DNA from: Clostridiaceae bacterium | Lineage (GTDB): Bacteria > Bacillota > Clostridia > Saccharofermentanales > DTU023 | Direction of reading: 5' to 3' | Length of the DNA stretch: 7,596 bases | Assembly (NCBI GenBank): GCA_012798865.1 | Contig: JAAZMK010000155.1 | Span: 1 to 7,596, forward strand | Shown here: in pieces, positions 1 through 6,930 of the stretch | Layout: each line of letters starts with the position of its first letter | Position numbering within the stretch: the first letter of the stretch is position 1 | Notes under the pieces: generated by a model | What the model was told of the DNA's origin: nothing | Database searches by the model: none | The model's input: only the letters and a program-made list of their open reading frames with translations | Program-made: the position numbers and the translations under genes

Positions 1-109
1 TGACATTCCAAGTTGAGCGCCTCTAACTGAACCCATGGTTATAAAACAGGCGGGAATTTAGGCTGCACACAATGAAGAAGTAGGGATTGTTGACAGTATC
101 CAATCTGTA
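1..109 (+). other. Disrupted 5' region of the glycosyltransferase gene
   Basis: Bases 65-109 translate in the frame of the downstream glycosyltransferase as AHNEEVGIVDSIQSV. This matches the family 2 segment that normally follows the first beta-strand (consensus roughly V-S-V-I-I-P-A-H/Y-N-E-E). Immediately upstream, at 59-61, is an in-frame TAG, and nothing in 1-61 reads as the expected hydrophobic strand in any + frame. The true start, any N-terminal membrane helix and the first strand of the nucleotide-binding fold are therefore absent. This looks like a deletion or rearrangement junction, or an assembly join, near base 62. No promoter or Shine-Dalgarno sequence is evident in 1-109. Confidence 0.6.
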
Positions 110-1306
110 ATGAGTTTAAAATATCCACAAATGGAGCTAATCGTAGTAAATGACGGTTCCGAAGATCAGACTCTGCAAATTGTCATAGAGCAATTTCGGA
201 TGAAAAAAATATCCAAAGCAGTCAAGCAGCAAGTTGAATCTAAACCGATTATCCAAATCTACCAATCGGAAATTCATCACAATCTGTTTTTGATAGATAA
301 AGAGAATGGCGGGAAATCAGATGCCTTGAATGCGGGCATTAATTGTTCCAGATATCCTTATTTTTGTTCCATTGATGGAGACTCTATCATGGATGAGAAA
401 TCTCTTTTGCGAGTCATGAAGCCTATTGTTTTGTCAAATGAAGAGGTCATCGCAGCAGGGGGCAATATTCGTATTGCTAACGGTCTTGATGTCCAATGGG
501 GTTCAGTCTATCAAAAGAGCCTGCCTAATCGCCCCTTGGTTCTAATGCAAATAATTGAATATACAAGAGCCTTTATGATGGGGAGAATTTCCTTAGCCAA
601 ATTTAATTTAATCCTCATCATTTCAGGAGCTTTTAGCGTATTTGATAAAAAGTGGGTTATCGAAGTGGGGGGATATTCCGCCCATACGATTGGTGAAGAT
701 ATGGAACTGATCGTTAAATTACACCGATTTGTCCGAGAAAACAAAATAAAGAAAAGAATTGAATTTGTTCCTGACCCCGTGTGTTGGACAGAAGCACCGG
801 AAAATCTCAGAGTATTGAGAAGACAGCGCAGACGCTGGCATCAAGGGTTAATTGAAAGCCTCGTAAAACATGTCAAAATGACATTTAATCCTCGATACGG
901 GAAGATCGGCATGATTTCATTCCCATATTTTTGGTTAGTTGAATGTTTCGGTCCGCTTATTGAGCTGGGCGGTTACATCTATGTCATTGTGGCCTTCTTT
1001 ATGGGTAAAATGTATTTCGAATTTGCCATATTGCTCTCCTTACTATTCATCTTATATGGCTCCGTTCTTTCCGCTTTTTCTGTCTTGTTGGAGGTTTGGA
1101 GCGTGAATCTCTACGCGGGAACAAAGAATTTTTTCAGATTAATGCTTGTATCATTAACGGAAACTTTCTGGTATAGACCTTTAACCTTGATTTGGAGGTG
1201 TGAAGGTTTTATACAGGTTCTTTTAAGACGGAAGAGTTGGGGTCACATGAAGAGGGTGGGACTTTCAAAGAATTCTCGCATCAAGAGGAGCAAGAGATCT
1301 AAATGA
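110..1306 (+). CDS. Processive family 2 glycosyltransferase, membrane-bound, 5'-truncated
   Basis: This is a polysaccharide synthase-type GT2 (BcsA/PgaC/hyaluronan synthase-like) that would transfer sugar from a nucleotide-sugar donor at the inner face of the membrane. Numbering from the ATG at 110, the visible motifs are VVNDGS (Asp15, nucleotide binding), KENGGKSDALN (64-74), the metal-binding DGD (89-91), the GED motif (Glu196-Asp197, catalytic base) and QRRRW (239-243, the QxxRW motif of processive enzymes). Hydrophobic segments at about 267-297, 303-325 and 340-372 form the C-terminal membrane channel region, followed by a Lys/Arg-rich tail. The ATG at 110 has no Shine-Dalgarno sequence and lies inside the domain, since conserved residues continue upstream to base 65. 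It is probably not a native start, and the gene may be a pseudogene or was cut by a rearrangement. The polymer is unknown. The gene overlaps the next one by four bases (ATGA), indicating translational coupling. Confidence 0.82.
   Translation: MSLKYPQMELIVVNDGSEDQTLQIVIEQFRMKKISKAVKQQVESKPIIQIYQSEIHHNLFLIDKENGGKSDALNAGINCSRYPYFCSIDGDSIMDEKSLLRVMKPIVLSNEEVIAAGGNIRIANGLDVQWGSVYQKSLPNRPLVLMQIIEYTRAFMMGRISLAKFNLILIISGAFSVFDKKWVIEVGGYSAHTIGEDMELIVKLHRFVRENKIKKRIEFVPDPVCWTEAPENLRVLRRQRRRWHQGLIESLVKHVKMTFNPRYGKIGMISFPYFWLVECFGPLIELGGYIYVIVAFFMGKMYFEFAILLSLLFILYGSVLSAFSVLLEVWSVNLYAGTKNFFRLMLVSLTETFWYRPLTLIWRCEGFIQVLLRRKSWGHMKRVGLSKNSRIKRSKRSK
1284..1290 (+). promoter_or_regulatory. Ribosome binding site of the glycosidase-like gene, inside the synthase gene
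   Basis: AGAGGAG lies 12 bases before the ATG at 1303, within the final codons of the glycosyltransferase. Together with the ATGA stop/start overlap it supports the chosen start and translational coupling of the two genes. Confidence 0.6.
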
Positions 1307-4300
1307 AACGTATTCTCATAATATTAATTTGCTTGTTGATATTAATAATATTGCCTATTGTTTTATGGTTTTTAGAGCCTAACAAAGAATGTCATGTTGC
1401 TATCATCGACAAAACAGTGCCAAACGAAACGTTCCGCGAACACCAGGGTCTCGTCTTTTTGCTGAATTATTTGAAGTATAGAAACGGATTTGGTGATACA
1501 TATGATTTGCGAAAAGACTTTTATGGTTTTTATCCAAATGAAGAAAAAAGAACCTATAAGATAAAGCCATTGCCAACGAACTATGATGGTTACGACGTTA
1601 TTTATATGGCGGACACATATGGTGTTTACGAAGAAGATTTTCCGTGGATAGAGAAAGAGAGAGAAGGATCACGTTCACCTCTTGTCTATGGAGGGCTGCA
1701 AGAGCAAGAGTGGCTCGATATTCATAATAGACTGGAGAAGAATGAAAAAAGCCTGTTCATTGCGGAATACAATGCATTTGCTTCACCAACCGGGAGAGAA
1801 GTGATGGAAAGCGTCACCGCTTTTTTGGGTGTCGATTGGGATGGATGGGTAGGACGATATTTTGATGAATTGGATTACAATATCAATTTGGAAATTCCAC
1901 AGTGGATCATAGATGAGTTCGGGGAATCATGGCATTATAGCGGTCCCGGGTTTCTTTTGGTTAACGATTTTACTTATGAAATCCTTGTTTTAGAGGCGAA
2001 AAAGCATGTTTTAGATAAAGGGATAAATCTCACCTTTACCCAAGAAGGAAAAGACTTTTTCGGACTCGAAAAAAGTCCCAATTACCACTATTGGTTTGAT
2101 ATCGTAATGCCTGAACGAGGCTCAACCGCGTTGGCATACTACAATTGGAATTTAACTGATAGTGGGAAGGAACTTCTGGAAGAAAACGGAATTCCCACTG
2201 AGTTTGCAGCCGTTATTAAGAATGAGCGGGGATCCTGCACCAGTTACTATTTTGCAGGCGATTACAACGATATAGGTGTAGTTCCGCGCCTATACAAATT
2301 CAAGGGATTACCGAAACTGTATAGCTTATTGGAAATTAATTCGGACAGCGATTTTTACTGGTCGACGTATTTTCCCATGATGAATAAAATCCTGAAGACT
2401 TTTGAAAACCGTCCTTCGGAAGAAACTACGAGTTCTGAAACAAGTATAAGTACAGAGCCTACTGAGCCTGACGATAAGATTCAGTATTACTCCAGAATAA
2501 AGGATAACAGTTTCCAAATCTTAATAGACGGTGAATGGAAGCCCATTACGATAAAGGGCGTCAATATCGGCATGGGTAAACCCGGCGTCTTCCCGGGTGA
2601 AGCGGCGATCACTGAAGAGGAATATTACCGTTGGTTTGAATATATCGGCGACATGAATGCCAACGTCATCCGCATCTATACTTTGCATGCCCCGGGATTC
2701 TACAATGCTCTCCTTCGTTACAACGAAACCCACGATGAAAAATTGTATGTTATACACGGTGTTTGGATGAACGAAGAGATGTTGCTGAGTGCATACGATG
2801 CTTTTGAGGAAGACAATGTAGACGATTTCCAACAAGAGATGAAAAGAACCGTCGATGTAATACATGGAAATAGAATTCTTGAAGAAAGACAGGGACACGC
2901 GTCCGGGTTTTATAGCTCAGATATTTCCAAGTATGTTATTGCGTATATTTTAGGCATCGAGTGGGATCCGTATATGGTGGAAAATACAAATGATTTTCAC
3001 TCATCAGTTGGAGAATACAGCGGCAAATATATTGAGACGAAAGGTGCAAAGCCCTTCGAATTTTTTCTGGCACAGCAGATGGATATCATAGCGGAATATG
3101 AGTTGGAAAACTACAACTCCATGAGACCCATCAGCTTTAGCAATTGGCCGACGACAGATATATTGGAGCATCCATCCAATTTCCAAGACAGTGAGGATCG
3201 AGTCGGTGTGGATCCTAATGTCATATATATTAAAGGAGATTTGGAGCCAGTCGGGGAGTTTGCCTCTTATCACGTTTATCCATATTACCCGGATTTCCTG
3301 AACTTTGAAGAGAAATACCAAAACTATATTGACCACAGAGGCGAACATAACAATTATGCCGGCTATCTGAATCACTTAAATAGTGTTCATCGACTTCCCA
3401 TTTTGATAGCCGAGTTTGGCATACCGGCTTCACGGGGCCTCGCCCACGAAAACCCCTTTGGCTGGAATCAAGGATTTACTTCCGAAAAAAAACAGGGTGA
3501 GATTTTGTGTCGTCTTTATGAGGATATTTTAGAAGAAGATATGCTCGGGGGATTGCTCTTTGCGTGGCAAGATGAGTGGTTTAAGAGAACCTGGAATACA
3601 GTCGATTATGACAATCCGGATCGCAGACCGTTTTGGTCCAACGTTCAAACGAACGAACAACGTTTTGGGCTTTTATGTTTTGACAGACATAAGATAAAGA
3701 TCGACGGCGATACGAAAGAATGGCAAGCGGAACCTCTCTATAAGAAAGATCAGGGAGTCATGAAGGGCTTATATGTCGATCATGACGAGGCTTACTTGTA
3801 CATTAGATTGGACTACTCCAATGACGGCAACGGTTATCCTGTAATCTTACTCGACGTCGTGCCCGATCAAGGAAACTTTTTTGTAGCGGGGAATAATTCT
3901 ATTAAGTTTTCTAACGGAGTGGAATATTTAGTAACTCTGACCGAGGAAGAGCCTAGGATTATAATCGATCAGTACTATGACTTATTCGAATTCATGTGTG
4001 ATTACTACGCTTACCATTCGTTCACGGTAGAGAAACCGCTCAAAAACAGCGGGGTATTTTCGCAAATTCATTATATTCTCAGCATGGAATATACGTCATA
4101 TGATGGTGATATTCTTATGCCGTTCGGCAGTTATGAAACCGGAAGACTAAGAAAAGGGAATGCTAATCCCGAATCAAAAGATTACGATTCCTTAGCGGAC
4201 TTTTACATAAGTGATGAGGGAGTACTGGAATTGAGGATTCCTTGGCTGTTAATTCAGTCAAGAGATCCGAGCATGAAGGAGTTTATGGGAGATATCTACA

Positions 4301-4518
4301 AGGACGGCATTGGAGCAAGCAAATTTGTCGATGAGATCTATATCGGCGCCCTGTATGTGGATGATCAAGGCACTGTTTTGGATTCATTCCTGAGCACGAA
4401 TAACGGCGTCCTAAGTGCTTTGAGAGCCTATTCTTGGGAAAACTGGGAAATGCCTGAATATACGGAACGGCTGAAACAATCCTACTATATCGTCCAAGAT
4501 TTTTTCAAAGATTATTAA
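1303..4518 (+). CDS. Membrane-anchored multidomain glycoside hydrolase-like protein with CBM9-like C-terminus
   Basis: This 1071-residue protein starts at the ATG overlapping the glycosyltransferase stop; AGAGGAG at 1284-1290 is the likely ribosome binding site. Residues 4-24 form an uncleaved-looking signal anchor, so the bulk is predicted extracellular. Residues about 30-365 are an alpha/beta region I do not recognise. Residues 371-391 are a Ser/Thr/Glu/Pro-rich linker. Residues about 405-785 look like a clan GH-A TIM-barrel: a KGVNIG first strand, an N-V-I-R-I-Y second strand, GIEWDP with Glu553 as candidate acid/base, LIAEFG with Glu704 as candidate nucleophile, and FAWQDEW near the last strand. 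Residues about 793-1060 begin with KIKIDGDTKEW and GLYVDHDEAYLYIRLDY, the pattern of a CBM9/DOMON-like beta-sandwich. Coupling to a polysaccharide synthase suggests it trims, releases or guides the polymer made by its partner. The GH family and substrate cannot be assigned. Confidence 0.75.
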   Translation: MKRILIILICLLILIILPIVLWFLEPNKECHVAIIDKTVPNETFREHQGLVFLLNYLKYRNGFGDTYDLRKDFYGFYPNEEKRTYKIKPLPTNYDGYDVIYMADTYGVYEEDFPWIEKEREGSRSPLVYGGLQEQEWLDIHNRLEKNEKSLFIAEYNAFASPTGREVMESVTAFLGVDWDGWVGRYFDELDYNINLEIPQWIIDEFGESWHYSGPGFLLVNDFTYEILVLEAKKHVLDKGINLTFTQEGKDFFGLEKSPNYHYWFDIVMPERGSTALAYYNWNLTDSGKELLEENGIPTEFAAVIKNERGSCTSYYFAGDYNDIGVVPRLYKFKGLPKLYSLLEINSDSDFYWSTYFPMMNKILKTFENRPSEETTSSETSISTEPTEPDDKIQYYSRIKDNSFQILIDGEWKPITIKGVNIGMGKPGVFPGEAAITEEEYYRWFEYIGDMNANVIRIYTLHAPGFYNALLRYNETHDEKLYVIHGVWMNEEMLLSAYDAFEEDNVDDFQQEMKRTVDVIHGNRILEERQGHASGFYSSDISKYVIAYILGIEWDPYMVENTNDFHSSVGEYSGKYIETKGAKPFEFFLAQQMDIIAEYELENYNSMRPISFSNWPTTDILEHPSNFQDSEDRVGVDPNVIYIKGDLEPVGEFASYHVYPYYPDFLNFEEKYQNYIDHRGEHNNYAGYLNHLNSVHRLPILIAEFGIPASRGLAHENPFGWNQGFTSEKKQGEILCRLYEDILEEDMLGGLLFAWQDEWFKRTWNTVDYDNPDRRPFWSNVQTNEQRFGLLCFDRHKIKIDGDTKEWQAEPLYKKDQGVMKGLYVDHDEAYLYIRLDYSNDGNGYPVILLDVVPDQGNFFVAGNNSIKFSNGVEYLVTLTEEEPRIIIDQYYDLFEFMCDYYAYHSFTVEKPLKNSGVFSQIHYILSMEYTSYDGDILMPFGSYETGRLRKGNANPESKDYDSLADFYISDEGVLELRIPWLLIQSRDPSMKEFMGDIYKDGIGASKFVDEIYIGALYVDDQGTVLDSFLSTNNGVLSALRAYSWENWEMPEYTERLKQSYYIVQDFFKDY

Positions 4519-4566
4519 TGAGGAGACGGTTCGTTGATTTGATCTTATAACCTTGTGTTGTCTCGT

Positions 4567-4604
4567 GGTGTGACCGTCCGGGCGACCTTGTCCCGGTCAT
4601 CACC
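4567..4604. repeat. Imperfect hairpin in the convergent intergenic region
   Basis: The arms GGTG/CACC, TGACC/GGTCA and GGG/CCC pair in order around a nine-base loop, with a single-base bulge on one side and a four-base bulge on the other. It lies between the glycosidase-like gene and the stronger hairpin at 4635-4662. No T-run follows, so it is not a standard terminator. A second inverted pair, GACGGT (4525-4530) and ACCGTC (4573-4578), overlaps one arm, so the two foldings are mutually exclusive. It could be a remnant of a palindromic repeat or simply chance. Confidence 0.3.
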
Positions 4605-4634
4605 GACCATGAGGGGATCCGAATTAATTAAGGT

Positions 4635-4662
4635 AACGGGGCTGTCGAGCGACAGCCCCGTT
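4635..4662 (-). terminator. Rho-independent terminator of the sigma-serpin operon, possibly bidirectional
   Basis: A perfect 12-bp stem (AACGGGGCTGTC with its complement) closes on a four-base loop, 18 bases beyond the serpin stop codon on the - strand. The - strand continues with an AT-rich tract (TACCTTAATTAATT), and the + strand with TCATTTATA. Neither tail is a pure T-run, but the stem is strong. It lies between convergent genes and probably stops transcription from both sides. Confidence 0.75.
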
Positions 4663-4679
4663 CATTTATAGCCCTGTTA

Positions 4680-6209
4680 CTAAGGCTGATTGACGACGCC
4701 GACGAAGAGAGGCACGCCGTCATGTCCCTGTACAACGAAGAGGAAAGGTCGATCCAGGATGAAGTCAACGATTTCATCCGGAGGCACTCCCATGCCATCG
4801 AGTGTAAGGGTATATGCTGCTCCTGTAACACCCTGTTCGTCGATCATGACACGAGCTGCGTGATTAATATCTGACACGTAGAGGTTGGCATTTTTCGAAA
4901 TTGGTGAAAAGTCAGCAGCGTCGGTGAAAGCTGTTTTTATGCCGAGTTCTTGCAGGGTCTCTTCCAGGTGTATGTCGCTCATCACATCAAACTTAGGCAC
5001 CTTGAAATTTACGATGACGTACTTTTGGTTTTCGTATGTCATTCTATTTTGCAAGAGAGCGTTGATTTGCGGGTCATCCAAGAGCTCGTTTACATTGACG
5101 TCCTCATCGGGCAGCAAGAACCACATGCCTCCAGCTTCGATAAGGTCCTTGTTCACAGCCGCAAATTTGTCACCCCAGTAGTAATTATGGCTGCCTGAGT
5201 TATACATAAAGTCCGTTTCAACGGAGCCGGACGGTGTATGGAACGTACCCTTGGCAGTATCGCTTTCTTTAAATTCACTATCCCATTTGGCGCGGAAAAG
5301 GATGGTGGATGCCAAAGCCATAAGTGTGTCCTCGTTGAAAGCGACGTTATCGACGCTGGACTCCAACAAATTATCTGTCTGTTCATTGAGCCACTTCTGC
5401 AACTGCTTAGCCATGTTAGCGCTGCGCATATCGCCTTGGAAAACTGACGACTTGTAGGTGTCTTGCAAAATTTGCATGGCTTCTTGTTTCACGGACAGTG
5501 ATTTGTCAAGCCAAATGGAGTTGGCAAGCAGGCTCGTCGTATTACCGTCATCCAAATAGTGGGCATTCCAAAGAGAGTTAGCCTTTGCACGGAGTTTCTC
5601 AATGGTGTCAACGCCTAGGACTTGAAGGATTTCCGTCCGCGTATCGCCGCCGGTAGTTTCCGCTAGTAAGCTCAAAGCCAAGTAAACATTGAGCGGTGAA
5701 TAGATGCGGTTATCACCATCTCCATTCAGAAGCAGCCGATTTGCCTCTCGAGCGAAGACCATGACGCCGTCCTGATAACCTCTTGGCTGATTCCGCTGTC
5801 TTTGCAGATCGGCGTACCAAGCATCATTAGCCTTATCGAATGCCTCTTGATCGCTTTGCATCAAGTCTTCAGAAGGGCATTTGTGCATGATGGGGTATTC
5901 CGGCATGGCAAGGGCGGAAATACCCGCCACCAAATCGATTCGTCTAGTGGCATGCGTCGTGCCGGTGACCTCCGGCTCCTGCATCGAGCTGTTCGTTACG
6001 TCTGAAGGATACTCGTATGTGGCGGGATCTCCCAGTCGACGTACGAACTGGACAACAACAAAGCAAGCTACGATGATGGCAACGGCCGCCGCGACAGCGC
6101 CAACCCTGTAAAGGAGCGGTTTTCTCCTCTTTTGGCGGACCTTGGCGGTCTCTGTCACGATGCGATCGTCCAGCTGTCCGATAGCGTCTTGTAAATCTTC
6201 AATCTTCAT
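4680..6209 (-). CDS. Membrane-anchored serpin with anti-sigma-like N-terminus
   Basis: This is a 509-residue predicted single-pass protein. Residues 1-32 (MKIEDLQDAIGQLDDRIV, then KRRK) match the short tail found on clostridial anti-sigma proteins encoded after ECF sigma genes. Residues about 34-56 are the membrane helix, and 57-146 are an extracellular linker. Residues about 147-509 are a complete serpin domain: SPLNVYLALSLLAE (171-184), KWLNEQTDNLL (272-282), STILFRAKW (301-309), VPKFDV (404-409), ADFSPIS (432-438), DINHAARVMIDEQG (447-460), DRPFLFVV (487-494) and PLFVGVVNQP (500-509). The reactive loop starts at the hinge Gly460 (P15), with the scissile bond predicted near 472-475. Serpins trap serine or cysteine proteases by loop insertion. 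The start ATG overlaps the sigma gene end by 11 bases, with AAGAAGG eight bases upstream. The inferred role is an anti-sigma factor and/or surface protease inhibitor. Serpin identity is certain; the anti-sigma role is inferred. Confidence 0.92.
   Translation of the reverse strand: MKIEDLQDAIGQLDDRIVTETAKVRQKRRKPLLYRVGAVAAAVAIIVACFVVVQFVRRLGDPATYEYPSDVTNSSMQEPEVTGTTHATRRIDLVAGISALAMPEYPIMHKCPSEDLMQSDQEAFDKANDAWYADLQRQRNQPRGYQDGVMVFAREANRLLLNGDGDNRIYSPLNVYLALSLLAETTGGDTRTEILQVLGVDTIEKLRAKANSLWNAHYLDDGNTTSLLANSIWLDKSLSVKQEAMQILQDTYKSSVFQGDMRSANMAKQLQKWLNEQTDNLLESSVDNVAFNEDTLMALASTILFRAKWDSEFKESDTAKGTFHTPSGSVETDFMYNSGSHNYYWGDKFAAVNKDLIEAGGMWFLLPDEDVNVNELLDDPQINALLQNRMTYENQKYVIVNFKVPKFDVMSDIHLEETLQELGIKTAFTDAADFSPISKNANLYVSDINHAARVMIDEQGVTGAAYTLTLDGMGVPPDEIVDFILDRPFLFVVQGHDGVPLFVGVVNQP
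4770..4840 (-). other. Serpin reactive centre loop coding segment
   Basis: This covers residues about 458-480 of the serpin: the hinge EQG followed by VTGAAYTLT, then LDGMGVPPDE leading into the DRPF strand. By counting from the P15 glycine (Gly460), P1 falls near Gly474 next to Met473; the register could shift by one or two residues. P12-P10 (Gly-Ala-Ala) are small as in inhibitory serpins, but P9 is Tyr and P13 is Thr rather than the usual small residue and Glu. Confidence 0.6.
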
Positions 6210-6777
6210 AAAACCAACCTTCTTTCACAAGTTCTTCTTTCAATTTGATTCTGGTGCGGTGGAGCATAGTCTTGATGCCTCCTTCGCTGCGTCCGAACAA
6301 ACGGGCGATGTCGCCTATCGTGTCGCAGTAAAAATAGCGGCAGACAAAGACTTGACGTACCACACTGCGCTCGCCTGCCAGGAACTTGGAGATCGTTGCC
6401 GCCAGCTCGTTGAGCTCGACTGTGTCCGTGATCATCTCGCTTCCCGCCACGACGTCCGCCAATTCGTCCAACGGCAGAACGTAGTCGCCGCCACCCCTCT
6501 TCAGACTTTTACGCTGTCTCCACCGATCAATGGCATTCTCTCGCGTGATCTTCGCCAAGAAGGTCAGCAGGACGGGGGGTCTGTTGGGCGGAATCTTTTG
6601 CCATGCGCTGAAGTATGTGTCGTTGACGCACTCTTCACTTTCCTCGACATTGTGCAAAATGTTGTTGGCGACAGTGAAGAGGTAGGAGCCATAGCGGGCT
6701 CCTACATCTGCCAATACATCCTCATCGCGGTCAAGAAACCGCTGCACTAGAGCACATTCCAATGAACTTTCTTCCAT
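6199..6777 (-). CDS. ECF-type RNA polymerase sigma factor
   Basis: This 192-residue group 4 (ECF) sigma factor would direct RNA polymerase to its own small regulon. Residues about 12-92 are sigma region 2 (RYGSYLFTVANNIL, then EECVNDTYFSAWQKIPP, then FLAKITRENAIDRWRQRK). A short Gly/acidic linker follows (94-120), and residues about 126-184 are region 4 with its helix-turn-helix (YFYCDTIGDIARLFGRSEGGIKTMLHRTRIKLKE). The order and motifs are those of the clostridial ECF group whose next gene is a one-helix anti-sigma protein. I chose the ATG at 6777 because GAAAGGAAG lies about ten bases before it. An in-frame GTG at 6798 lies almost at the predicted transcription start, has no spaced ribosome site, and would add seven residues. 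The TGA overlaps the downstream serpin start by 11 bases, so the two are co-translated. Confidence 0.9.
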   Translation of the reverse strand: MEESSLECALVQRFLDRDEDVLADVGARYGSYLFTVANNILHNVEESEECVNDTYFSAWQKIPPNRPPVLLTFLAKITRENAIDRWRQRKSLKRGGGDYVLPLDELADVVAGSEMITDTVELNELAATISKFLAGERSVVRQVFVCRYFYCDTIGDIARLFGRSEGGIKTMLHRTRIKLKEELVKEGWFYED

Positions 6778-6786
6778 AGGTAGATA

Positions 6787-6797
6787 TCTTCCTTTCA
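6787..6797 (-). promoter_or_regulatory. Ribosome binding site fixing the sigma factor start
   Basis: On the - strand the sequence TGAAAGGAAGA precedes the ATG at 6777 by about ten bases. It overlaps the alternative GTG at 6798, which therefore cannot be served by it. This decides in favour of the ATG. Confidence 0.65.
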
Positions 6798-6802
6798 CCC
6801 TA

Positions 6803-6832
6803 TATACCGTAAAGTAAGGACAAAAGGTTTCA
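6803..6832 (-). promoter_or_regulatory. Putative ECF sigma-dependent promoter, likely autoregulatory
   Basis: On the - strand, TGAAACCTTTT (6832-6822) is followed by CGGTATA (6809-6803), leaving a 17-base spacer after TGAAAC. The TGAAAC...CGT-type layout is that recognised by several Firmicutes ECF sigma factors at their own promoters. Transcription would begin around 6795-6798, giving a short leader before the ATG at 6777. A competing sigma-A reading (TTGTCC and TATATA) has only 11 bases of spacer and is unlikely. A second GAAACC lies ten bases upstream of the -35 element. Confidence 0.6.
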
Positions 6833-6841
6833 GTTGGTTTC

Positions 6842-6930
6842 TTATGTCAGAATAGCAGTTTTGGGTTATGGATAATGGTTGTTCCGATCATTTTCCAATA
6901 CGCTCGCTCAAACGTAAGGCAGTACCGATG
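6842..6930. other. Non-coding spacer with no clear feature
   Basis: No gene or RNA is recognisable here. The 3' part (about 6881-6923, with ATACGCTCGCTCAA and ending GGCAGT) weakly resembles the second half of the adjacent tandem repeat units and could be a decayed fifth copy. Confidence 0.3.

Noticed and set aside
2326..3433. Several - strand open frames of 63-125 codons within the glycosidase-like gene
   Set aside because: They are antisense to a continuous, domain-bearing coding region and have no recognisable motifs or ribosome sites.
4611..4631. GGATCC followed closely by TTAATTAA, resembling cloning linker sites
   Set aside because: Both are short palindromes that occur naturally, the sequence runs smoothly into the native terminator, and no vector sequence is visible.
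6142..6750. 202-codon + strand open frame opposite the sigma factor gene
   Set aside because: It lies wholly antisense to the well-supported sigma gene, shows no family motifs, and has the composition expected of a shadow frame.
6778..6798. Upstream GTG start for the sigma factor
   Set aside because: It overlaps the ribosome binding site of the ATG at 6777 and lies at the predicted transcription start.
6799..6842. Sigma-A promoter TTGTCC / TATATA ahead of the sigma gene
   Set aside because: The 11-base spacer is too short; the ECF-type elements fit better.
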